Assembly (NCBI GenBank): GCA_947650285.1
Contig: CANTFL010000272.1
Span: forward strand, 394,609-458,608
DNA: 64,000 bases
From: Hyaloperonospora brassicae
Lineage: Eukaryota; Oomycota; Peronosporomycetes; Peronosporales; Peronosporaceae
Direction of reading: 5' to 3'
The notes beneath the pieces are model-generated. The model made no database searches. It had not been told where the DNA came from and saw only the letters and a list, made by a program, of their open reading frames with translations. Position 1 is the stretch's first letter. Each line of letters opens with the position of its first letter. Positions 21,858 through 30,053 of this stretch are shown piece by piece. A program made the position numbers and the translations under genes.

Positions 21858-24374
21858 ATGGCGCCGGCATGCCCCGTGGTCCCCGTTGCCTCCACCGTGC
21901 CGGCGAACGAACATGATCGTTCGGCTGTAGTGACGTCGATCCAGATGGGGAAAGATCCTGGTAGGCTCTCCATCGCGATCCTTCCGTCGCGATCTTCTTC
22001 GATCCCCACTCCGGACAAGACCTCCACCGGTCAAAACATCCCAACTCCAGATCCGAGCGAGCCAATCTTGCTCCCAAGTACTCGGATCGAGGCCTCGGGT
22101 TCGATCGATCAAGCCACGTTAAGCGCCGCGATCGATTCTCTTTACCTTCGCCTGGACCTTCAACAGGATGTCGTGGATCGATACCAGAGTATGGAGGCTG
22201 CTTTGGAACAGCTGATGATCCAGAATCGTCAGTTGAGCGAGGATCTTCAGGAGCTCCGCACCTCCGCGTCCCCTTTCGTCCAGTTCGCACAATCGAAGTA
22301 CGACTGCTTGCGTGAGCGTTATGAAGACGAGGTCAAGCAGAGTGACGCTTTTCGGGAGGCGTTGGCCGACCGGGTCGACCAGACCGCTTTGATCGAGCAT
22401 CTCAAGTCTCAAATACTCCGGACCGTGCGAGCACGTCATGCCGCTCAGGAGAAAGCCGATCGTGAAGTCGCCGGGGTACGCAAGCAGATGTACGACGCTA
22501 CCGAGCGGTGGGTGGCTGAAGTCGACAAGTTGTCCAACAGCTTGAACAAGGCGAAGCGCAAGAAGTCGAAGTACAAGAAGACTGGCCTTCAACTCCGCGA
22601 GAAACTGTGTCGTGCACTGAAGCAAGTCTCGAGGCTACAGGCCGAACTTGGCGAGGCGCAAGATTCCCTATCCGCCCGATCTGTCAAGTGCAAAAACTTG
22701 CGTCGCATCGTATCGGATCGCGACGTCACTTTGGGCCAGGTGCGGGTTCAGCTCGCGGACATGGCTTCCGAACGCGATCACGCGATAGGAGATCACGCAA
22801 CCCTTCGGAAGCGTATGGCGTCACTGGTGTCTGAGGATGCGTCAACCGCACCTACAACGGTGGGATCGTCTGCCCCCGCGCCGGCTCTCACGATTCCTTC
22901 GCCAACGACGAACATTCCAGGATCAGATCGTAAGCGATCTCGCGATCCCTTATCATCGTCCGCCCTGCCACCTCCCAAGAAAATGACTCGATCCGCGGCT
23001 TCCACAGCTAAGTCGTCCCCAGTTTGCAGTCCCAAGGTGGCACGATCCGTTTCTGCAAAACACAAGCCACCTACAGTTCCTGGTCCCAAGCCTTCGTCTG
23101 CTTCCCGAGACACCCGCAATCCTAAGGGTCGTCGCGGTCCCAAGACTTCGTCCGCTCCCCAAGACACCCGCGATCCTAAGGGTCGCCGCGATCCCAAGAA
23201 TCACCATGATCCGGCGAAGCCTGCAGCTTTCCTGAAACTGGGCAAGCAGAGGCGTCGCGATCCCAGCTTAAGTTCGTCTGAGGAGGAGGATACATCTGCC
23301 GGTGAAGACGTGACTTTAGCGGCTTTATCCAGTTCGCGATCTTCTAGTCGTCGTCGAGCGACCAATCCGGTGGCAAAACCTTCGGCTGGGCCTTCTCCAG
23401 ATCCGATCGTCATAGATTCGCTGAGCCCTCCGCGCGATCTTCCACCTCCGGTTGATCCTGTCCCGCCTGCCAAGACCAAGACCTCTTGTGTGGACCTTTT
23501 CGGAGAGGCTTCCAGCGATTCGGAGGGTGCTATCAGCCTTTCTCACTCGCCTCGTGCTCCCGTCAACTCGATGTTGTCTCTGGCGGATTATGACAGCTTG
23601 CCTCCCACCAAGATTTCTCGCGACCAGTGGATCCCCGGATATCTCGATCGTGTACCGCGATCGTCCGTTCAGGTTTCTCCCTGGTCGGCACGCAGGGTCA
23701 GCTGGACGAGCGTCGCGACAATGGATATTGACTTCCTGTACCACCATCTATCTCTCCCCAGAGGCTATATTTTCCCGACGGTAACGGTGTCCAAGTGTCC
23801 TCCTCCAACATCTGAGTGGACACCCCGGCTGGTATGTTTGGCCCAGGTCGCGGCCTTATTCGCCCAAGCGCCTTGGGAGATGGCTACACGTCGGATTGCG
23901 CCGATCTCCTTCCCTCGTACCGGCTGGTACGACCAACTCGCCTCGCTATACTTGGAGTTCGAGGATCGAAACCGGCAGGCTTTGTGGGAGTCGACGCACG
24001 CGATCTTCCTGTCCAGCGAACAGCGAGCCCGCGATCCTGAGTTGGACCAGTTTTGGAAACAACGGAAGCAGCGTCGATCGCGAGCTGGACCTCGGTGGGA
24101 GGCGATCCTTCGATTCATCCTACAAGGCATGATCGCAGGTCATTGTGATCTGAACATCCTGTTGGATCCCTTCTTTCTGCACTTCCCGTCGTTCAAGGAG
24201 GTTTTCCCCTGGTATCCTGGCTTAGGATGTGACTCCAAGGGCATCCCTAATTTGATCTCCGCTCTCCCGTTGTTAGATGCCGCTGAACCTTGGCGTTCTC
24301 AGTATCATTCTTCTATTGCCGCTCATCCCGGATCGTCGATCGTACGATTGCCAGGTAAGTTCTTTCCTGCCTGA
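21858..24374 (+). CDS. Antisense accessory ORF of element B: coiled-coil protein of unknown function
   Basis: This long intact frame runs opposite to gag-pol, between the chromodomain and the 3' LTR. The frame is open from 21669. The first ATG is 21858 (839 aa), and a TTG at 21768 would give 868. Numbered from the ATG: a Pro/Ser-rich start; a charged coiled coil at about 88-322 with a basic KAKRKKSKYKK patch; a Ser/Pro/Arg-rich region at about 330-560 with repeated DPKGRR units, an acidic SSSEEED cluster and DLFGEASSDSEG; and a globular Trp-rich domain at about 580-839. A decayed homologue lies in A-right (51270-53840). The ORF ends two codons after CCAGGTAAGT, a strong 5' splice site, so a second exon is possible. 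No family recognised. Confidence 0.85.
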   Translation: MAPACPVVPVASTVPANEHDRSAVVTSIQMGKDPGRLSIAILPSRSSSIPTPDKTSTGQNIPTPDPSEPILLPSTRIEASGSIDQATLSAAIDSLYLRLDLQQDVVDRYQSMEAALEQLMIQNRQLSEDLQELRTSASPFVQFAQSKYDCLRERYEDEVKQSDAFREALADRVDQTALIEHLKSQILRTVRARHAAQEKADREVAGVRKQMYDATERWVAEVDKLSNSLNKAKRKKSKYKKTGLQLREKLCRALKQVSRLQAELGEAQDSLSARSVKCKNLRRIVSDRDVTLGQVRVQLADMASERDHAIGDHATLRKRMASLVSEDASTAPTTVGSSAPAPALTIPSPTTNIPGSDRKRSRDPLSSSALPPPKKMTRSAASTAKSSPVCSPKVARSVSAKHKPPTVPGPKPSSASRDTRNPKGRRGPKTSSAPQDTRDPKGRRDPKNHHDPAKPAAFLKLGKQRRRDPSLSSSEEEDTSAGEDVTLAALSSSRSSSRRRATNPVAKPSAGPSPDPIVIDSLSPPRDLPPPVDPVPPAKTKTSCVDLFGEASSDSEGAISLSHSPRAPVNSMLSLADYDSLPPTKISRDQWIPGYLDRVPRSSVQVSPWSARRVSWTSVATMDIDFLYHHLSLPRGYIFPTVTVSKCPPPTSEWTPRLVCLAQVAALFAQAPWEMATRRIAPISFPRTGWYDQLASLYLEFEDRNRQALWESTHAIFLSSEQRARDPELDQFWKQRKQRRSRAGPRWEAILRFILQGMIAGHCDLNILLDPFFLHFPSFKEVFPWYPGLGCDSKGIPNLISALPLLDAAEPWRSQYHSSIAAHPGSSIVRLPGKFFPA

Positions 24375-24593
24375 TCGCTCGGATTTGATTCATATAATTC
24401 CATAATTCAATATAATCTCTCTTGATCCTTCATCTTGTTCTTCATCTTGAGATCAACTTCTTTTCTTTGCTTTCCAACCGCGATCGGATCCTTCCGATCC
24501 GCTATCACCACTCAAATTACATATAACCCCAATCCATCATCTCACACCACCTCCCTTTAGCATACGCTAACCACTCATCGCTTCGATCACCCG
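24375..24593. other. Spacer between the antisense ORF and pol of element B
   Basis: About 220 bp of pyrimidine-rich + strand sequence separates the stops of the two convergent genes. It could hold the intron or terminators of the antisense transcript. AG acceptors exist (for example near 24452) but none can be chosen. Confidence 0.4.
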
Positions 24594-25199
24594 TTAATCT
24601 TCGGTTTCCTCCTCATGTGACTGCATAACTTCAAACCGGTTTTGACTCACACGATTGCGCTCGAAATCTTGCAACAACGCGCCACAGTTCAGGTCCGCTT
24701 CGTCTATCCAGGTCGGATCGTCGTGTTTCTTCCATTGAACCAGAAACTGTCGATGCACTCGGCCATACCGAGTTTTACGTCCTGATCGTACATCCAAGAT
24801 TTTCTCCACTTCGTATTCGTCGGCAGCCAACTCGCCTTCCCAACTATCTTCCGGCAACAACGACTCGTCGAAATCCACACGATCTCCACAGTCAGTTACC
24901 AGCACACTGCTTGGGCGATCCGGGAACTGTAACACTGGCTTTAACTTGGAGACGTGCACTATCGGGAACAATCGGTATAAAGTTCCTGAGATCTCCACTC
25001 GAACCGCATGTTCCCCACATAACTCCGCCACTCGAAATGGCCCATGCCACAAATGTGCTAACTTTCGGGCATAGCCGTCTTTTACTCGATCCAAGTAGAG
25101 CCAAACTTGCGATGGGCACTTAATATCACACACTTCATCATTACCATTGTGTCGATCTGCTCGATCTTGGATCGCGATCCTGAGACGTTCGTTAACCAC
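24594..25199 (-). CDS. int: Element B integrase C-terminus and chromodomain
   Basis: This frame is in phase with the integrase ORF upstream, separated only by a TAG at 25212-25214. It therefore reads as the C-terminal 200 residues of Pol. It has the GPY/F-type region (HGPFRVAEL near residue 52, VHVSKLKP near 81). A chromodomain follows at about 128-182: YEVEKILDVRSGR, QFLVQWKKHDDPTWIDE, ALLQDFERNR. In this family the chromodomain guides integration to marked chromatin. It ends in an acidic tail. Confidence 0.88.
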   Translation of the reverse strand: MVNERLRIAIQDRADRHNGNDEVCDIKCPSQVWLYLDRVKDGYARKLAHLWHGPFRVAELCGEHAVRVEISGTLYRLFPIVHVSKLKPVLQFPDRPSSVLVTDCGDRVDFDESLLPEDSWEGELAADEYEVEKILDVRSGRKTRYGRVHRQFLVQWKKHDDPTWIDEADLNCGALLQDFERNRVSQNRFEVMQSHEEETED

Positions 25200-25211
25200 T
25201 TCTCTTGCCTT

Positions 25212-27650
25212 CTAATATTGACGCTGGATGTTATATCGCCACCTTCTAGGATCAGCATCGCGTGTTTTAGTGCTCCCCAACGGTAGTGTTGCTTCCAGTG
25301 TCGATCTTGGATCCCAACCATGGATCAAATAGAACGGAGTATCTCCACGGATCCGATCGTGTGCCGTATTCATGGCAAATGTCAATCTTTCTGCGTATTC
25401 ATCCCAGTCTTTCTGCTCTACGTCCGTGACGTACATCTTAATCGACCGAGTCAACGTCTGCACCATACGCTCCGCCGTTCCGTTCGCTTGCGGTCGGTAC
25501 GCCATGGTCGCACGTTGCTTCTGCCCTGCGATCCGATTAAATGCCCTAAAAAAGTCGGACATAAATCCAGGCTCCCTGTCGTGACTTATAGCTTCACTGG
25601 CTCCAAATCTTCGAAACACACATTCTTCGTATCCTTCAGCGATCACTTGCGCGGTCCTCGACGAACTTACTCTCGCGATCACATACCCTGAGAATAGATC
25701 TACCCACAGCAGCAATTCTGTGTTTCCTTTAAATGGCCGCGGCAATGATGGGATATGATCCATCGCGATCACTTGAAATGGGTACGTAGCTTGTATGTTT
25801 CCCGGAGATCTGCCGCGGATCGCGGGTAGACCCTTCCCGGTTGTACATTCCACGCACTTGCCAACATAACGTTGCACGCTCCGATACAATTCTCTCCAGT
25901 GAAAGTTGGATCTGATCCGCTGATAAGTCCTCCCGATCCCTTGGTGACCACCCTCTAAGCTCGTGTGGTAATGGTGCATAAAGTTTTCCTGCAACAATTC
26001 CGGTACAACCAGACGGATTACCTCCATACGATCGTCCGATTCTTTAGCGGATCGGGGGCTGAAGAACAGCAATCCGTTTTCGTCCACTTCGTAGTCTGGA
26101 GCGATCCAAGCGCATAATTTTGCATCCTCTGCGTTTAGATGGGTCAGATCGCCCACAATATATTCCTTCAGGTTGGCGATCCAGCTCTCTTCTTCTTGCG
26201 CTTGTTTTATCCGCTCGATCCGCATCCGCTGTACTATTTCTTCTTGTAAAACTTCGGGTTGTTGACGTCTTCGCCGCGCGGATCGTGTAATCGCCATCAT
26301 TTTCACCACGCAATCCGTCCTTTCTGGCAGAAGCAACTCGTGCAACCGGTTGAGTGATATCAGCTCTTGCAATTCTTGATTTAAGTTCACAATGACACCT
26401 TTCTCTTGCTGCAAAGCTGCACTAGCTAGTCGATCCGCGCTTTGGTTCCACTCCCTCTTCATATGTAGGAACTCGTGTTTTGGCCAAGATCGAAGTTTTT
26501 GCATTGCTTTATGACGCAGTAACTGTAGCCCGGGCGCTTTGCAATCCATCTCTCCCCGCATTTGCCTGATCACTAGGTTCGAGTCACCACATATAATGAC
26601 TCGTCCCCTAGTTTGGTTGTCCAGCAGATCGAGACCCAACAACAGGCCACGATATTCCGCCGCATTCACCGTCTGATCTGCCGCGTATTCCGAAGCGGCC
26701 GAGGTGATGGTCCATTCGGGTAGCTTCCACACGATCGCACTATATGCCCCACTCTTCCGTTTAGTCCGTGCCGATCCGTCGAAACTGACCACCAACAGGC
26801 ATTCATCCGTACCTACCGTGGGAGGTAGCATAGTTACCAATTGTTTGGGTTTCTTCTGTGGAGCGATCGCAATCAACACATCATCGACCTCATCCCGCGG
26901 AGTTATGCTAGCTGCGAGAGCGCCTAGTATTTCATCTTCTCCTTTAGTACATCTCTTGACCTCCAGTGTCCAGTTCGATAGCAACGCAGCCCTTCTTCCC
27001 AGTCTCCCATTGAGGCCAGACGATTGGACTAGCCAAGCTAATGTCGAATATCCAGTGAGCACTCCGATCTCTCGGGATACTAGCATGGTGTAGCATACTT
27101 CCAAGATTCGAAGTAGGGCCAAAACTTCTTTCTCCACCATACCATAGTTAACTTCGTTAGGTTTCATTGTGAGACTCGTGAATGTCACTGGCCAGTATAC
27201 GCCGTCATATTCTTGTAACAGAGATGCCGATACCGCCCACTTACTAGCATACACCACGATCACTGGCAGTCGATCTGAATCGAAATGTTTGAGGATCGGG
27301 GTTGTAGCGATCTTGGCCTTCAGCAAAGCGAATGAAATGGCGGCCCTTTCCCACCGAGATCGCTCATTTTGATCATGCTCATCCCTTTGTAATGCGTTAT
27401 CGCAACTTCCCGACGTCTCACCACGATCTCCCATACGGCTCATCTCGAAAAAATCCGCCTTTCGTAACTCGTACAACACCGATGCATATACTGCAAAATC
27501 TTCTATAAAGCGACTGTAATAGTTCAAGCTACCCAGGAACGATTGCATGGATCGCAAAGTTGTGGGAAAAGGAATATTCACCAGCGATCCTAGGTCTTTA
27601 GGATTGGCTTCCAGCCCAGCCAAAGATACCTGATGGCCTAAGTAATCCAC
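25212..27650 (-). CDS. pol: Element B Pol: RT end, two RNase H domains, integrase
   Basis: This 812-codon frame starts at the RT connection (DYLGHQVSLAGLEANP). Residues 125-210 are the gypsy RNase H. It has Y134 where the first catalytic Asp belongs and G200 where TDH should be, so it is probably a structural tether. Residues 285-415 are a second RNase H with D291 (FDGS), E332 (AEYRG), D356 (GDSN) and D406 (SADRL) all present. Integrase has H562, H569, C599 and C602 for zinc and D631, D691 and E727 for catalysis. It ends at an in-frame TAG, and the chromodomain follows in phase. Double RNase H plus chromodomain is the published Chronos arrangement, as I recall. Confidence 0.92.
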   Translation of the reverse strand: MDYLGHQVSLAGLEANPKDLGSLVNIPFPTTLRSMQSFLGSLNYYSRFIEDFAVYASVLYELRKADFFEMSRMGDRGETSGSCDNALQRDEHDQNERSRWERAAISFALLKAKIATTPILKHFDSDRLPVIVVYASKWAVSASLLQEYDGVYWPVTFTSLTMKPNEVNYGMVEKEVLALLRILEVCYTMLVSREIGVLTGYSTLAWLVQSSGLNGRLGRRAALLSNWTLEVKRCTKGEDEILGALAASITPRDEVDDVLIAIAPQKKPKQLVTMLPPTVGTDECLLVVSFDGSARTKRKSGAYSAIVWKLPEWTITSAASEYAADQTVNAAEYRGLLLGLDLLDNQTRGRVIICGDSNLVIRQMRGEMDCKAPGLQLLRHKAMQKLRSWPKHEFLHMKREWNQSADRLASAALQQEKGVIVNLNQELQELISLNRLHELLLPERTDCVVKMMAITRSARRRRQQPEVLQEEIVQRMRIERIKQAQEEESWIANLKEYIVGDLTHLNAEDAKLCAWIAPDYEVDENGLLFFSPRSAKESDDRMEVIRLVVPELLQENFMHHYHTSLEGGHQGIGRTYQRIRSNFHWRELYRSVQRYVGKCVECTTGKGLPAIRGRSPGNIQATYPFQVIAMDHIPSLPRPFKGNTELLLWVDLFSGYVIARVSSSRTAQVIAEGYEECVFRRFGASEAISHDREPGFMSDFFRAFNRIAGQKQRATMAYRPQANGTAERMVQTLTRSIKMYVTDVEQKDWDEYAERLTFAMNTAHDRIRGDTPFYLIHGWDPRSTLEATLPLGSTKTRDADPRRWRYNIQRQY

Positions 27651-27651
27651 C

Positions 27652-29454
27652 TTACGCTGTCCCGTAAAAACTCTTGGTCAGACTGATCGACAAATTCCAT
27701 CGATCGCATGCTGTCAATAATCTTTCGACCTTGTCGTACAGAGATGTCCATGACGTAGCCGGGATCAATATATCGTCAATGTAAGACCGTCTGCCCAGCA
27801 CTGACGGCGCTTGATCCGTTTCCGGCTCTCCTTCAGTAAACACATCCGTTAACTTAGGCTGATCTGTTACATTCACATCCTTATCCGCGCCGATCTTGAG
27901 ATACCCATATAGAGCATTATCAATCAAGCGCTGATAAATCTGTGGAGCGTTCTTCAGTCCAAAAGGCATCCGCAACCATTTAAACAGGCCCGACGGCGTG
28001 ATGAAGGCAGAGATCGATCTTGCTCGTTCGGTCATCTCTACAACCCAAAATCCACTAGCCATGTCCAGCGAACAGTACCACATCGCTTTGTCCATATCTT
28101 GCAACAATTCACTAATAAGTGGCATAGGGTACACCATCAGCTGTGTTAGCTGATTAACTCGTCGATAATCGATACAGAGTCGGATATCTTCTCCATTTTT
28201 CTTGATTATCACAACTATTGGCGATGCCCATGGCGATGTCGAAGGTCGGATAATCTTGGCTGACAACAAACCTTTTATCAGATCGACCAACTTCTCACGA
28301 AACTTTGGCGCGACAGGTCGCACACGCTGAGCGATCGGCTTCGCTTCTCCCACATCAATGTCACACACGGCGCCGCGTGCTGCAGGGGGTAATGCGTTTC
28401 CTTTTCCGATTAACAGGTGACGACTCTTCCATATCAGTTGTCGCAAATCCTCTTGATCCTCAGTCAAGGGCATTCCAGGATAGCCAACTTGGACATCGTC
28501 TATTGTTATCTCGGTTGTAGATACGGTTATCTCTGGCAGCAAGGCCATGTGTTGTTCCACATCTTCCGCGAACAGTTCACCTCCCTCGTTGTAGTATGTC
28601 GATTCATCTGGTACATCCCTCTCCATTACTTCGTCTTCGATCGTAACAACTTCCACGTCGTCGTCCAGTCGTGTAGCATGGCTATGTACCTCCCGATCTT
28701 CTGCCTCGATCCCGTCTGGGTGACAGTTGGACTGTCCTTGTAACGGATCAGTTGTCTCCTGGTGGTCTTTCGCTATCATAGTCTCCTTTGCGACCATGTC
28801 CTCTTCACCCGACGGTTCTGGCGTCTTCCGCAATACGTTGACTGCACATGATCCCATCATCGATCCATCATCCTTGTCTTCATCAATCTTTCCACTCGTA
28901 TATTCGTCATGCAACTCCTCATTAGAGTCACCATTAGCGTCAGATGGTGAGGTGATCTCTACCGAATCCTTGATGTCGTCTGATCTCCATTTTGAGCGCG
29001 ACAAAATTCGGGTAGGTTTCTCATACGTAAGATGATCCACTAACGGGCCCGTGTAAGCTTCGGCTTCTTCTTCTTCTCGATATGTAGTGGCCTCAAAAGC
29101 CAATGTCTGCCATTCCATGTATCGCCGCGATCCTACAGATACATATCCTTTAGATCGCGGGATCATGCCTTCTGTCATCCACAGCGCCAAAGGGGCTCCG
29201 CTGTTTAAGATCAGGTCGCGATCGCTTACATTTGTAAGCTGCAGGAACTTAATCCTTCCGGGACCATTCGTCACGGTAGGAATCCACGCTACATCTCGTC
29301 GCACCCAAAGCTTCGATTTAGGAGGGCTGACACCGATCCTTACTTCCGCTGATCTGCCGGCCGCAATGGCTACATGTTGATCGTTTAGGGTTGACCGCCG
29401 ATATATTCGATTGGTACGGTGGTCTTCGTCCAGCCAGACAGATTTGGACTTCAT
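27652..29454 (-). CDS. pol: Element B linker and reverse transcriptase
   Basis: This 600-codon frame begins after the protease, with an acidic low-complexity linker (about residues 60-330). RT follows: IRLCIDYRRVNQ, YCSLDMASGFWVVEM, TPSGLFKWLRMPFGLKNAP, and the catalytic SYIDDILIPA (Y558-D561). About 34 residues between LYGYLKIG and SYIDD are extra compared with typical gypsy RTs and are rich in acidic residues and Pro. The same insert is in element A. The frame ends at LTKSFYG. One extra base near 27655 relative to element A shifts it out of phase with the next ORF. Confidence 0.9.
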   Translation of the reverse strand: MKSKSVWLDEDHRTNRIYRRSTLNDQHVAIAAGRSAEVRIGVSPPKSKLWVRRDVAWIPTVTNGPGRIKFLQLTNVSDRDLILNSGAPLALWMTEGMIPRSKGYVSVGSRRYMEWQTLAFEATTYREEEEAEAYTGPLVDHLTYEKPTRILSRSKWRSDDIKDSVEITSPSDANGDSNEELHDEYTSGKIDEDKDDGSMMGSCAVNVLRKTPEPSGEEDMVAKETMIAKDHQETTDPLQGQSNCHPDGIEAEDREVHSHATRLDDDVEVVTIEDEVMERDVPDESTYYNEGGELFAEDVEQHMALLPEITVSTTEITIDDVQVGYPGMPLTEDQEDLRQLIWKSRHLLIGKGNALPPAARGAVCDIDVGEAKPIAQRVRPVAPKFREKLVDLIKGLLSAKIIRPSTSPWASPIVVIIKKNGEDIRLCIDYRRVNQLTQLMVYPMPLISELLQDMDKAMWYCSLDMASGFWVVEMTERARSISAFITPSGLFKWLRMPFGLKNAPQIYQRLIDNALYGYLKIGADKDVNVTDQPKLTDVFTEGEPETDQAPSVLGRRSYIDDILIPATSWTSLYDKVERLLTACDRWNLSISLTKSFYGTA

Positions 29455-29895
29455 CGGGCAGGCAAAGGGTCCCGTCGGCCAAATCCAAACGGATACCTGC
29501 AGGAACCATGAAGTCCATGCCTAGTATAGCTTCTTGACCGACTTAATCCCCAACCCAGACATCAAAATAATACACTAGTGATCCGTTCAGTGTGATCTTG
29601 ATCTTGGTCCGTCCTACGTCATGTAGGTACTTTCTCCGATCCCAATACATTCTTGTGTTTGGTTCTCGTCTATCACACACCCTACCTTACGAGCAAAGGT
29701 AGTGTCGATGATCGAGACTTCTGCACCAGAGTCAAACAGAAAAGTGGCCTTCTCATTGTTGATCTTGCCCACTGCTTTCGCCTGTTCAAACCATTTTCCC
29801 GGAGTATGATACTTCCAGTATCCCCTCGACTCACCAGGGGTAAGATCGAGCTCCATCTCCACCGGGGATCGGGCATAATTGTCCACTCGCTTCAC
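29320..29895 (-). pseudogene. pro: Element B aspartic protease (frame-disrupted)
   Basis: The first part (29614-29895) has ATFLFDSGAEVSIIDTTF with an intact D-S-G-A loop. It ends at CIGIGESTYMT through a frame change near 29625. The second part reads YYFDVWVGD, a TAA, then EAILGMDFMVPAGIRLDLAD (to about 29460). The TAA sits exactly where element A has one. The protease would need readthrough or repair to be active. Confidence 0.75.
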
Positions 29896-30053
29896 AATTG
29901 ATATCGAAGAGGTTCGTTCTGAACAATTGCGTGTATTAAAGATCGGATCGCGCCGATCCTTAACTCCTTGGTCATCCGACTTCTTTTCAACAAATGCGTA
30001 TATGCATAGCCCAGAACGCTCGGCTCGTGCCAGATTCCAACCTGGCGAGCGTC

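Noticed and set aside
21476..22027. 183-codon and other minus-strand frames beneath the B antisense gene (also 21733-22290, 22119-22625)
   Set aside because: They are shadows of the long + strand frame with Arg/Ser-rich composition from GATCG words. They have no motif and are not continued in the A-right remnant.
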